Source of the DNA: Paludibacteraceae bacterium
GTDB taxonomy: Bacteria; Bacteroidota; Bacteroidia; Bacteroidales; Paludibacteraceae
DNA: 8,488 nt
Assembly: GCA_904502115.1 (NCBI GenBank)
Contig: CAJGDW010000064.1
Location: forward strand, 1-8,488
Direction of reading: 5' to 3'
Part shown: in pieces, positions 1-7,479 of the stretch
How positions within the stretch are numbered: position 1 is the stretch's first letter
Layout of the letters: every line of letters starts with the position of its first letter
Made by a program: the position numbers and the translations under genes
Notes under the pieces: model-generated
Told to the model about the DNA's origin: nothing
The model's input: only the letters and a program-made list of their open reading frames with translations
Databases searched by the model: none

Positions 1-1523
1 AAGCTACTCAATCGGTAGCCGACCAAGAAGCGATTAAAAACTTGTTCCCCAACACCTACGGCATGCCCGTTATTACTTTCGAAGAAGGTGCTGCAACCCA
101 ACTTCCTGCTATCAATGTAGGCGTTATTTTGTCGGGTGGTCAAGCTCCTGGTGGTCACAACGTGATTTCAGGTTTGTTTGACGGATTAAAATCGCTTAAT
201 GCTGATAGCAAATTGTATGGTTTCCTAGGTGGTCCTAGCGGTTTGGTAGATCACAAATACATCGAACTTACTGCAGAAATCGTAGACGAATACCGCAATA
301 CCGGTGGTTTTGATATCATTGGCTCGGGTCGTACCAAACTAGAAGAAACAGCTCAATTTGACAAAGGTATTGAAATCTGCAACCAATTAGGCATCAATGC
401 TTTGGTTATTATTGGTGGTGACGACTCTAATACCAATGCTTGCGTATTGGCAGAATACTACTTGCAAAAAAATACAGGTATCCAAGTAATTGGTTGTCCT
501 AAAACCATCGACGGTGACCTTAAAAACAACATGATTGAAACATCGTTTGGTTTCGACACTGCTTGTAAAGTTTATTCTGAAGTTATCGGTAACATCATGC
601 GTGACGCTAACTCAGCTAAAAAATACTGGCACTTTATTAAATTGATGGGTCGTTCGGCTTCTCACATCGCATTGGAATGCGGTTTGCAAACCCAACCAAA
701 CATTTGTATCGTTTCTGAAGAAGTAGAAGCTAAGCAAATGACTTTGGGCGACATCGTTAACAACATTGCTGAAACCGTAGCTGCTCGTGCTGCAGAAGGC
801 AACAACTTTGGTGTTATCTTGATTCCAGAAGGTTTGATCGAGTTCATCCCTGAAATGAAAGTGTTGATTGCTGAATTGAACGACCTTTTGGCGCACGAAA
901 GCGACGTACAAAAAGCATTGCAAGGCCTAACCGCTACCAGCGCTGCTGTTTACGCATCGCTTCCTGAAGCTATCGCTAAACAATTGACCTTGGATCGCGA
1001 CCCACATGGTAACGTTCAAGTATCGCTTATCGAAACCGAAAAATTGCTTATCGAGATGGTTAAAACCCGCCTAGCAGCTATGAAAGCTGAAGGTAAATTT
1101 GTAGGTAAATTTGCTGGTTTGGGTCACTTCTTTGGTTACGAAGGCCGCTGCGCTGCTCCTTCTAACTTTGACGCAGACTACTGCTACTCATTAGGTTTCA
1201 ACGCTGCTAAACTAATTGGCGCTGGCAAAACCGGTTATATGTCGCTTATCCGCAATACTACTGCTCCTGCAGAACAATGGATTGCTGGTGGTGTTCCTGT
1301 TACCATGATGATGAACATGGAACGTCGTCACGGCGAAATGAAACCAGTTATTCGCAAAGCATTGGTAGAGTTGGACGGTGCTCCTTTCAAAAAATTGGTA
1401 GAAAACCGTGCTACTTGGGCTAAAGAAACCGCTTACGTATATCCTGGTCCTATTCAATATTTTGGTCCATCGGAAGTGTGTGATCAGCCTACTAAGACTT
1501 TGCAACTAGAACAAGCTAAGTAA
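1..1523 (+). CDS. pfp: Pyrophosphate-dependent 6-phosphofructokinase (diphosphate--fructose-6-phosphate 1-phosphotransferase), 5' truncated by window edge
   Basis: This cytoplasmic enzyme reversibly phosphorylates fructose 6-phosphate to fructose 1,6-bisphosphate with pyrophosphate as donor, so it can serve glycolysis and gluconeogenesis. The frame is open from base 3, with no stop before the left edge. A TTG at 42 could be read as a start, but conserved coding continues upstream of it, so the true start lies outside the window. About 506 residues are visible; long-type PFPs run to roughly 550, so some 40-50 N-terminal residues are missing. Visible motifs are GGDDSN at 414-431, PKTIDGDL at 498-521, MGR at 645-653 and GYEGR (fructose 6-phosphate binding) at 1134-1148. 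The Asp in GGDD and the Lys in PKTIDGD replace two glycines of ATP-dependent enzymes and are the known markers of pyrophosphate use. The C-terminal part, including YPGPIQYFGP, fits the long, plant-beta-like clade. Codon choice is strongly biased (GGT, GCT, AAC, CGT/CGC), suggesting high expression. The gene ends in TAA and is followed by a strong hairpin terminator. Confidence 0.95.
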   Translation, partial: ATQSVADQEAIKNLFPNTYGMPVITFEEGAATQLPAINVGVILSGGQAPGGHNVISGLFDGLKSLNADSKLYGFLGGPSGLVDHKYIELTAEIVDEYRNTGGFDIIGSGRTKLEETAQFDKGIEICNQLGINALVIIGGDDSNTNACVLAEYYLQKNTGIQVIGCPKTIDGDLKNNMIETSFGFDTACKVYSEVIGNIMRDANSAKKYWHFIKLMGRSASHIALECGLQTQPNICIVSEEVEAKQMTLGDIVNNIAETVAARAAEGNNFGVILIPEGLIEFIPEMKVLIAELNDLLAHESDVQKALQGLTATSAAVYASLPEAIAKQLTLDRDPHGNVQVSLIETEKLLIEMVKTRLAAMKAEGKFVGKFAGLGHFFGYEGRCAAPSNFDADYCYSLGFNAAKLIGAGKTGYMSLIRNTTAPAEQWIAGGVPVTMMMNMERRHGEMKPVIRKALVELDGAPFKKLVENRATWAKETAYVYPGPIQYFGPSEVCDQPTKTLQLEQAK

Positions 1524-1536
1524 GAATTTGTTCGTC

Positions 1537-1571
1537 AAAAAAAAGGAGAACCATCGGTTCTCCTTTTTTTT
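1537..1571 (+). terminator. Rho-independent terminator of pfp, possibly bidirectional
   Basis: A perfect 8-bp stem (GGAGAACC at 1545-1552, GGTTCTCC at 1556-1563) with a 3-nt loop is followed by eight T residues at 1564-1571. It begins 14 bases after the pfp stop codon. Eight A residues at 1537-1544 precede the stem, so on the minus strand it would also be a stem plus U-tract. It could therefore back up the operon terminator at 1629-1661. Confidence 0.9.
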
Positions 1572-1573
1572 GT

Positions 1574-1605
1574 GACTAATCGACTAATCGGCGAATCGAC
1601 TAATC
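1574..1605. repeat. Short 8-bp tandem repeat, four units
   Basis: Four head-to-tail 8-mers lie between the two convergent terminators. Units 1, 2 and 4 are GACTAATC (1574-1581, 1582-1589, 1598-1605) and unit 3 (1590-1597) is the variant GGCGAATC. The repeat is non-coding on either strand as far as I can see. It looks like an intergenic microsatellite made by replication slippage, with one unit already diverged. Confidence 0.85.
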
Positions 1606-1628
1606 GAAGTTTAAAGGAGAGTTGATGT

Positions 1629-1661
1629 AAAAAAATCTCGGTCCCTAGAAGTGACCGAGAT
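1629..1661 (-). terminator. Rho-independent terminator of the FAH-porU-porV-ispF operon
   Basis: A 9-bp inverted repeat (ATCTCGGTC at 1635-1643, GACCGAGAT at 1653-1661) has a 9-nt loop in which two further pairs can form. Read on the minus strand, the stem is followed directly by seven T residues, complementary to the A-run at 1629-1635. It lies about 22 bases beyond the ispF stop codon, so it is well placed to end the four-gene minus-strand transcript. Confidence 0.9.
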
Positions 1662-1683
1662 GTAAAAGTGGAAAGTTTCGTGT

Positions 1684-2166
1684 TTAAGGTAGTTTTTGTA
1701 TTAGCACCGTGGTGTAGGCGGCGATGCCCTCTTTGCGACCCACAAAACCGAGTTTTTCGGTAGTGGTGGCTTTGATGGTTACATCTTCTTCTTCGATGCC
1801 CATAACGCCCGCTAAACAAGCCTGCATGGGTTCGATGTAGTCTTTTAGTTTAGGACGTTCGGCACAAATGGTGGCATCGATGTTGCCAATTTCGTATCCT
1901 TTGCTACGTACCAAGGCTACGGTATCCTTTAGCAAGATTTTACTGTCTATGTTCTTAAACTCGCCTGCGGTATCGGGAAAATGATAGCCAATATCGCGCA
2001 AGTGTGCAGCACCCAACAGCGCATCGCAAATGGCATGAATCAAAACGTCTGCATCGGAATGACCTTGCAATCCCATTTCGTGCGGAATTTGCAATCCGCC
2101 TAACCACAGCTCGCGGTTAGGAACCAAATTGTGCACGTCATACCCAAAACCTACGCGAATTTTCAT
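1684..2166 (-). CDS. ispF: 2-C-methyl-D-erythritol 2,4-cyclodiphosphate synthase (IspF)
   Basis: IspF acts in the non-mevalonate (MEP) isoprenoid pathway. It converts 4-diphosphocytidyl-methylerythritol 2-phosphate to the cyclodiphosphate with release of CMP, in the cytoplasm, normally as a homotrimer. The 160-residue product has the usual family length. The N-terminal GYDVHNL motif supplies metal ligands D10 and H12, and H44 in the HSDADVLIHAICDALLGA block supplies the third; these match D8, H10 and H42 of the E. coli enzyme. The conserved RDIGYHFPD block (57-65) and the C-terminal KATTTEKLGFVGRKEG block, which forms the CDP site, are intact. The ATG is 9 bp downstream of the porV stop codon and no promoter box is visible in between, so the gene is probably co-transcribed with porV. 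It is the last gene before the hairpin at 1629-1661. From memory, ispF also follows porV in Porphyromonas gingivalis. Confidence 0.98.
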   Translation of the reverse strand: MKIRVGFGYDVHNLVPNRELWLGGLQIPHEMGLQGHSDADVLIHAICDALLGAAHLRDIGYHFPDTAGEFKNIDSKILLKDTVALVRSKGYEIGNIDATICAERPKLKDYIEPMQACLAGVMGIEEEDVTIKATTTEKLGFVGRKEGIAAYTTVLIQKLP

Positions 2167-2175
2167 GCAATGGAA

Positions 2176-3396
2176 TTATTTATCGTCTTTGCTAAAACCA
2201 ATCAACTCTTTCATGCCACCCATGTTAAAGCCAAGGGTAAAGCGCAAGGTTTGGTCCAATGGATTGTTTTGAGCAATCGATAGTACGTAAGCAACGTCTA
2301 GTGAGAATACGTTCAATTTGAAACCAGCACCAAAGGTAGCGTATTGACGACCACCAATCATAGGATCTTCGTAATACAAACCAACACGGCCAAAGAATTG
2401 TTCGTTGTAGTCGTATTCCAAACCAGCCGACCAGGTTAATTTTTTGAATTGGGTACCAAAGTCGTATGGAGAACCATCGGCCATGTCAACAAAAGAACGG
2501 CCAATACCGGTAATGGGGTCCATTTTGTAGTATTCGTCTACACGTTGAGCGTAAGCTTCGTTGCTTTCGTCGTCACCTTGAATAGGGTGAGCAGGTACCA
2601 ACAATTTGTTGATGTCCAAGTGAGCGGTTAAGTGGTTGTATTTGTCGAATGGAATGGTAAAACGACCACCCAAACGCAAGTTGGTAGGCAAGAAAGCGGC
2701 ACTGCGGTAGTCGCCGTATTCTACTTTTTTACCAATGTTAGAGATGTTGAAACCAAAACCGCCAAAACCGGTTCCCCACGAGAAGTCTACTTTTTGACCA
2801 TAGTAACCCGAAATGTCGGCAGCAATTGACCAACCGGGTTCGATGTATTCGCCACCATCGGCATTATAACCACCGGTCAAGTCAGACCAGATAAAGCGCA
2901 AAGCCACACCCATAGAGAAGTTTTTGGCCAAAATGCGCGAATACGATACGTCAACAGCCAAGTCGTAAGGTTTTACGTTGTAGCCCGATTCTGGGTTAGG
3001 GTCTTTTTGGATAAGCACGTTACCAATAGAGAAGAAACGGAACGATGCTGCAACGGTTTGAACGTCTTGGATTTTGTAGTAGCCCGATGCCGAAATTAGG
3101 TCGATATCGGATACAATTTTACGCAACCAAGGTACATACGAAATGCTAGCACCACCCACTCCATCAATAAAGGCGTATTTAGCAGGGTTCCAATATTGTG
3201 CGTCGCCGTCGGGAGCCGAAGCGGCACCTGCGTCACCCATACCACCACCACGGGCATCGGGAGCTACCGATAAAAAGCTCACCCCTGTAGTAATAGGTGC
3301 AAATTGTGTGTATGTAGATTCAGAAGAGTCTTCTGCAAATGCCATAGAAGGCAATACAAGCAAGGTTGCTAATAGAATAAGAAAATTTTTCTTCAT
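2176..3396 (-). CDS. porV: T9SS outer-membrane cargo shuttle protein PorV (LptO)
   Basis: PorV is a FadL-related outer-membrane beta-barrel of the type IX secretion system. In studied species it takes cargo from the SprA translocon to the sortase PorU and forms the attachment complex with PorU, PorQ and PorZ. The product is 406 residues, close to the roughly 390 of P. gingivalis PorV. It starts with a classical signal peptide (MKK, hydrophobic core, likely cleavage after AFA at residue 21). The block after it (about 38-75), containing APDARGGGMGDAGAAS followed by QYWNPAKYAF, is the PorV/PorQ family signature. The rest alternates polar and aromatic/hydrophobic residues as expected of beta-strands, ending in a strand near TLRFTLGFNMGG. 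The gene lies 58 bp downstream of porU, and a possible extra promoter box sits in that gap. PorQ is a related alternative, but the length, signature and adjacency to porU favour PorV. Confidence 0.95.
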   Translation of the reverse strand: MKKNFLILLATLLVLPSMAFAEDSSESTYTQFAPITTGVSFLSVAPDARGGGMGDAGAASAPDGDAQYWNPAKYAFIDGVGGASISYVPWLRKIVSDIDLISASGYYKIQDVQTVAASFRFFSIGNVLIQKDPNPESGYNVKPYDLAVDVSYSRILAKNFSMGVALRFIWSDLTGGYNADGGEYIEPGWSIAADISGYYGQKVDFSWGTGFGGFGFNISNIGKKVEYGDYRSAAFLPTNLRLGGRFTIPFDKYNHLTAHLDINKLLVPAHPIQGDDESNEAYAQRVDEYYKMDPITGIGRSFVDMADGSPYDFGTQFKKLTWSAGLEYDYNEQFFGRVGLYYEDPMIGGRQYATFGAGFKLNVFSLDVAYVLSIAQNNPLDQTLRFTLGFNMGGMKELIGFSKDDK

Positions 3397-3429
3397 GTAA
3401 CTTAAATCAATTCTGTTTATAAACGGCTA

Positions 3430-3437
3430 CAAAAATA
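3430..3437 (-). promoter_or_regulatory. Putative -7 promoter box for porV
   Basis: On the minus strand these bases read TATTTTTG, a match to the Bacteroidota -7 consensus TAnnTTTG. The box ends 33 bases before the porV ATG, inside the 58-bp porU-porV gap. No convincing TTG-type -33 element lies 19-21 bases upstream, and the surroundings are AT-rich, so a chance match is possible. If real, it would let porV and ispF be transcribed independently of porU. Confidence 0.45.
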
Positions 3438-3454
3438 ACGTTTTTTTGTCTATT

Positions 3455-6400
3455 TTATTGTGTTAGTACAATAATCTTTTGTGTCTTTTGTGTAGACATG
3501 CCCTCTGACGTGGTTATACGCACACTTGCCAGGTAAATTCCTGCTTTTAAATAGGGCCCCATACCATTGTTTACCTGTAATGATGTGGTATAAATGCCAT
3601 CGTCGGTTTGCAACATTTCTTCGCTTTGCCAACAAAGTTGTCCCACCAAATCGTACACAAAGAACTGTACCTTGCCAATGTCGGCAGGTCTGTCGTACTG
3701 AAGCGATAGGGTTGCCTCGTTTCGAATGGGGTTAGGGTATACTTGGAACGATTCAATGGTGGGTTTTAGCCCATTTTCTACCACAAAACGAAGTTGTTGG
3801 GTAGTAGAAATGTTTTGCAAGTTCCATGCCTTAAACTCAAGGGTGTATTCCCCCTCGGGAAGTTGGCTGAGCGGGTAGCGAACCACCCCGTTTTTATAAC
3901 TGTTCAGCGACGAGGTATAATACTCGTTTAGGTTGATAATCTCGTTGGGACGATGGCTTAGGCGCAAGGTAATATCGTGTCCGATACCAGCTCCTACGGT
4001 ATTGATACCGTATTCGTCGTATAAATGCGCATAGAAAACAGGTTGGTTGTTTACTTTTTGGCCATCTATAAATTGGGGGGTGTTGAGGTAGATGCGTGCT
4101 ACAGGACCTTGTGTCTCTTGGTCGATGTCGCTTGCCGTGCCGCCGATGTTAAAATCGTGGCAGAATCCGTGACCGTCTAGGGTCTCGTCGTTATCTACTA
4201 GGTAGTAAACCAGACGGCCTTTACCCATGGCGTAGTTGATGTCTTTGGGTATCATAAAGGTAAAGTCTATCTTGCCGTCTACAATATCTACGGTACCCGA
4301 AAACAGCTTGTTAGGATAGTCTTTGTAGGCAAACGGATTGCCGCCTTTGCCTGCCAAGGTGTACAAGGTTTCTGCTTTGTCGTAAAGGGTAACGTAGGCC
4401 TTGCCTTGTAGTTGGGTGTCTATTTGGTAGTTGGCATCTCTTACCGATGCTTCTACGTGTATCAATCCCAAGGCAGGCAAGGTAGCTTCGTTGGCTGGAA
4501 TGCCGTTTATTTTATCGGTAACTACTTGTTGCTCTGGGTAATGAAGTGTAATAGCAGGGTCGCCTAGCAAACTAAAGTTGAGTTTGTTGGTGTCGCTTTT
4601 TAGGTTGTTTTTGGCCTTTTTGATTACCTCGCCCAGTGTGGGTTTGTTGGCACCAAATTTGGGAACCAGTTGCTGGAAAACGGCTTGTGCCAGGTTGCTG
4701 TTGTTGCTTGAATACACCACGCGGGTAGTGGTAAACGAGGCAATACCCCCACCATTGGGGTTGAGCACCACTTCCATACCTGCCGATTTTTCGTAATCGT
4801 CGTATCGGCTAAAATCGCAGGTAGCCGTAATCCATACGCCCAAGTTGCTGTTGTTTAGGTAGGCAATATCGCTGCGCGTAATGGTTTGTTCAGAAGTGAG
4901 TGTGTTGTTGCTGCCGTGTCCTACGTACGTAAATACAAGGGTACCCTCGTTAATTTTGCGCAAAACGGCTTCTTTGGCTTTGGGATAATGGGCGCCAGAG
5001 GCATTTTGCTCAATAGGGTACGCATCCAGCCATATTTTGGTAGGCACGTAGGCAGCATTTAACTCCATCAAGGTTTCGGTAAGAGCTTCTGCCTGACTCA
5101 TGTGTATGTTGCCGTCGCCATCGTCTGCCATAAAGGTAAAACTATTGCGCCATGTGCCCATATCCGATTGCGTTGCGTAGCGGATGGTTTTGCTAACGCA
5201 TTGTTTGGCCTCGGTTGCATTGCTTACAGGGAAACGTCCTACACCTATGTCCATGGTACTGCCTTCTATGGTTCTACCTTCGTTGTCCTCTAATAAGGTA
5301 AAATAATCGTCGGTAATATAAGAGGTAGTGGAGTTAAGCGATTCGGTCGATTGATAACTTAGCATTTCGGGAACTTTGTGCTGAATGCCTCGGTTATCGT
5401 AGTAGGCTAACCCCATGAATAGCAAATGTTTGGGGCGTAAGCTTTCGTTCGATGCCCTATCGTACAGCATTTTCATCAACCAACGATAGGCGGTGGCATC
5501 GGGTGTGCCCGACGAGAATTCGTTGTAGATTTTATCGGGGGTAATAACTTTTACGGTGTAACCATCGTAATTACGGTGGTGGTTGGCCAGTCGTTCTGCT
5601 TCTGCTACGTAATCTTGTTGGCTAATAATTACCATATCGGTTTGTCCCCATCCGTGCAAGTCTTGGTTGCTGACGTTGGCTACAAACTGGGGCTTTGGGA
5701 AGTTGCCTTGGGTATTGACAGCCATAAAGAACCTATTTTGGGCGCTGTTGGCTGCAAAGAACAAACTATCGTTTTGTTGCGAACTAGGAACTTCTACTAC
5801 GGCTATGGGGTTGGTGATTTCCCAAATTTTTACCGCAGGCGATGTGTTGTGCAAACGGTATTGGTAAACGTGGTTGTTGTGTTGATTGCTGGGGTAGAAA
5901 ATAGCCAGCGAACTGCCCTGCATGCGCAAATGCTGATATGCGCTAATGCCTACAAAGTCAAGGTTAGCGGTGCTGTTGCTAAAGGGTGGCTGGTAGGTGA
6001 GAGTAACGGTCAAATCACTGTTACCGGTGTGCGTTACGGAACCTTTAAAGTTTCCTTTGGTGCCCGCTACGTACGAACTACTGGAACCGTATACGATGGA
6101 CGTGTTGCTTTCTGTCCCTGCGTCAATAAGCAGACGATGCAATCCCTCGCCCTTGCCAATAAAGCAGGTGCTAAGGTAAATATCGTCGGTGGTAATATGG
6201 GGAATGTGGAACGTTACCGGAAGGGTGTTTTTGGTAAGACTGAGTTCTTCGCCGTACCATTCACGTCCCGATTGGTGCACGTTGATGAGCTCTAGTTCGT
6301 GGTAAAAGTATTGGTAGGTTTTGTGTATATTGGTGGCGTTACTAGCTGTTTCGGTAGCTTGTAGGGTAATGCGTTTTCCCTTGCCAGCATCGGTGGTTAA

Positions 6401-6835
6401 AAAGTAATAGCCTTTGGTGCTGTAGGGGTTTAGGGTATGGGTAAATACCTTGTTATTGCTATCGTACGTTACTTTTGTAGCACCTTGTGCGTAAAACAAA
6501 ATGTAATCGCCTGCGCCAAATACGCCGTCGCTGCCTTTTTCTAGGTAGATGGGAATCTCGGGAAGGTCGTCGGCAAGGCGGGCTTCTTGGTTAAAGTGTT
6601 CGGGTAGCATGTTGCCGCCATATCCAAATACGCGGATGTTTTCGGGATGGCTAAATCCCATGCTTTGCAGGTCTTGGTAGGTAAGTTGATGAACGCCGGT
6701 TTCTTCTACACTTATTTTGACCCATTTGCCTTGTTGCAACACCGAATGTTCGGCGTAAGTAAACAAGGGGTCGGCTGCCATAGCAGATAGGGCAGTGCAA
6801 AATAAGCTTAGTATGAAAAAGAAAAAGCGTTTCAT
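3455..6835 (-). CDS. porU: T9SS C-terminal signal peptidase / sortase PorU (gingipain-type C25 cysteine peptidase)
   Basis: PorU is the cell-surface sortase of the type IX secretion system. It cleaves the C-terminal sorting domain from cargo and attaches the cargo to anionic lipopolysaccharide. The 1126-residue product is close to the roughly 1158 of P. gingivalis PorU. In order I see a Sec signal peptide (1-20, ending AMA); an N-terminal beta-rich region (about 25-390); a peptidase C25 domain (about 398-767) that closes with the typical LLGDPAITLHYP; a beta-sandwich region; and a C-terminal T9SS sorting-type domain from about 1028, with VYPNP at 1032-1036 and KAGIYLASVRI near 1097-1107. The likely catalytic pair is H640 in YVGHGS (codon 4916-4918) and C673 in TATCDF (codon 4817-4819). 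Their 33-residue spacing equals that of H657 and C690 as I recall them for P. gingivalis PorU. The ATG overlaps the upstream FAH-family stop by 4 bp (ATGA), implying translational coupling. Confidence 0.95.
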   Translation of the reverse strand: MKRFFFFILSLFCTALSAMAADPLFTYAEHSVLQQGKWVKISVEETGVHQLTYQDLQSMGFSHPENIRVFGYGGNMLPEHFNQEARLADDLPEIPIYLEKGSDGVFGAGDYILFYAQGATKVTYDSNNKVFTHTLNPYSTKGYYFLTTDAGKGKRITLQATETASNATNIHKTYQYFYHELELINVHQSGREWYGEELSLTKNTLPVTFHIPHITTDDIYLSTCFIGKGEGLHRLLIDAGTESNTSIVYGSSSSYVAGTKGNFKGSVTHTGNSDLTVTLTYQPPFSNSTANLDFVGISAYQHLRMQGSSLAIFYPSNQHNNHVYQYRLHNTSPAVKIWEITNPIAVVEVPSSQQNDSLFFAANSAQNRFFMAVNTQGNFPKPQFVANVSNQDLHGWGQTDMVIISQQDYVAEAERLANHHRNYDGYTVKVITPDKIYNEFSSGTPDATAYRWLMKMLYDRASNESLRPKHLLFMGLAYYDNRGIQHKVPEMLSYQSTESLNSTTSYITDDYFTLLEDNEGRTIEGSTMDIGVGRFPVSNATEAKQCVSKTIRYATQSDMGTWRNSFTFMADDGDGNIHMSQAEALTETLMELNAAYVPTKIWLDAYPIEQNASGAHYPKAKEAVLRKINEGTLVFTYVGHGSNNTLTSEQTITRSDIAYLNNSNLGVWITATCDFSRYDDYEKSAGMEVVLNPNGGGIASFTTTRVVYSSNNSNLAQAVFQQLVPKFGANKPTLGEVIKKAKNNLKSDTNKLNFSLLGDPAITLHYPEQQVVTDKINGIPANEATLPALGLIHVEASVRDANYQIDTQLQGKAYVTLYDKAETLYTLAGKGGNPFAYKDYPNKLFSGTVDIVDGKIDFTFMIPKDINYAMGKGRLVYYLVDNDETLDGHGFCHDFNIGGTASDIDQETQGPVARIYLNTPQFIDGQKVNNQPVFYAHLYDEYGINTVGAGIGHDITLRLSHRPNEIINLNEYYTSSLNSYKNGVVRYPLSQLPEGEYTLEFKAWNLQNISTTQQLRFVVENGLKPTIESFQVYPNPIRNEATLSLQYDRPADIGKVQFFVYDLVGQLCWQSEEMLQTDDGIYTTSLQVNNGMGPYLKAGIYLASVRITTSEGMSTQKTQKIIVLTQ

Positions 6836-7443
6836 TTAATTTCAAAGTCCATGAGCAATTTGTCTTCTAAATAGGCTTGCAGGCGGTCGCCTGGTTTTAC
6901 CTGACCAATGCCTTGGGGTGTTCCCGTAAACAGCAAATCGCCAATTTTTAACGTGTAATATTGGCTGAGGTAAGCAATAAGGTAATCGGGTTTGAAAATC
7001 ATATCGCCCGTGTAACCTTCTTGTACGGTTTGGCCGTTTATGTCTAAACGAAAATGCAGGTTGTCTATTGTGCCAAAATCGGCTAAGGGGTAAAATTCGC
7101 TGATGGCAGCCGAATTGTCAAAGCCTTTGCAAAGATCCCAGGGTTGTCCGTTTTGAATGGCTTGTTGTTGCATTTCGCGGGCAGTAAAATCGATGCCCAA
7201 TCCTACCTCGGTGTAGTAGCGCGAGGCAAATTTTTCGGCAATGCCTTTGCCCAATCGGTCAATGCGAATTACCAACTCTAATTCATAATCGATGCGTCCC
7301 ATAAAATCTGGCACGTAAAACGCTTTGTTTTGTTTTAGAAGGGCCGAATCGGGCTTGCAAAAAACCGTAGGACGTGTAGGCGCTTCGGCTTGCATTTCGG
7401 TATTGTGAGCAGGGTAATTCCAACCTATGCAGATAACTTTCAT
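6832..7443 (-). CDS. Fumarylacetoacetate hydrolase family protein, FAHD1/YcgM-like (acylpyruvate hydrolase or oxaloacetate decarboxylase candidate)
   Basis: This is a single-domain FAH-fold enzyme, presumably cytoplasmic, that should cleave or decarboxylate a small 2-oxo acid; the actual substrate cannot be read from sequence. The 203-residue product aligns end to end by eye with human FAHD1 and E. coli YcgM. Metal ligands E54 and E56 lie in DYELELV and D85 in GIDFTARE. H13 and E16 in NYPAHNTEM match the catalytic His-Glu of FAHD1, and K106 in PWDLCKGFD matches its active-site Lys. The LLFTGTPQGIGQVKPGD block follows near the C-terminus. I chose the ATG at 7443: the frame extends to 7482, but that stretch encodes a low-complexity Lys/Asn run and overlaps the -7 box at 7472-7479, while conserved sequence begins at MKVICIGWNY. 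The leader is A-rich with no Shine-Dalgarno sequence. It is the first gene of the operon and overlaps porU by 4 bp. Confidence 0.9.
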   Translation of the reverse strand: MKVICIGWNYPAHNTEMQAEAPTRPTVFCKPDSALLKQNKAFYVPDFMGRIDYELELVIRIDRLGKGIAEKFASRYYTEVGLGIDFTAREMQQQAIQNGQPWDLCKGFDNSAAISEFYPLADFGTIDNLHFRLDINGQTVQEGYTGDMIFKPDYLIAYLSQYYTLKIGDLLFTGTPQGIGQVKPGDRLQAYLEDKLLMDFEIK

Positions 7444-7471
7444 GTTGTTATTTTTTTTCTTCTTGAGATTA

Positions 7472-7479
7472 CAAAGATA
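7472..7479 (-). promoter_or_regulatory. Putative -7 promoter box of the FAH-porU-porV-ispF operon
   Basis: The minus strand reads TATCTTTG, a full match to the Bacteroidota -7 consensus TAnnTTTG. It ends 28 bases before the FAH-family ATG at 7443, a normal spacing for a short leader. The leader contains a run of eight A residues (complement of 7451-7458). No clear -33 TTG is visible at the right distance. This is the only good promoter candidate upstream of the first operon gene. Confidence 0.65.

Noticed and set aside
42..44. TTG at 42 as the real start of pfp
   Set aside because: The frame stays open upstream to base 3 and long-type PFPs have further N-terminal residues. The gene is simply cut by the window edge.
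612..923. Minus-strand open frame of 103 codons within pfp
   Set aside because: It is antisense to conserved pfp coding sequence, has no recognisable motif and no promoter box. It is a shadow frame.
5576..6295. Plus-strand open frame of 239 codons antisense to porU
   Set aside because: It lies fully inside the well-supported porU gene on the opposite strand, its translation shows no family motif, and no promoter is evident. A frame this long opposite a 3.4-kb gene is expected by chance.
2176..6835. Horizontal acquisition of the porU-porV block
   Set aside because: Base composition and codon use look similar to the flanking genes by eye, there are no mobile-element traces at the edges, and the gene order matches what I recall from Porphyromonas. 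It reads as vertically inherited core sequence.
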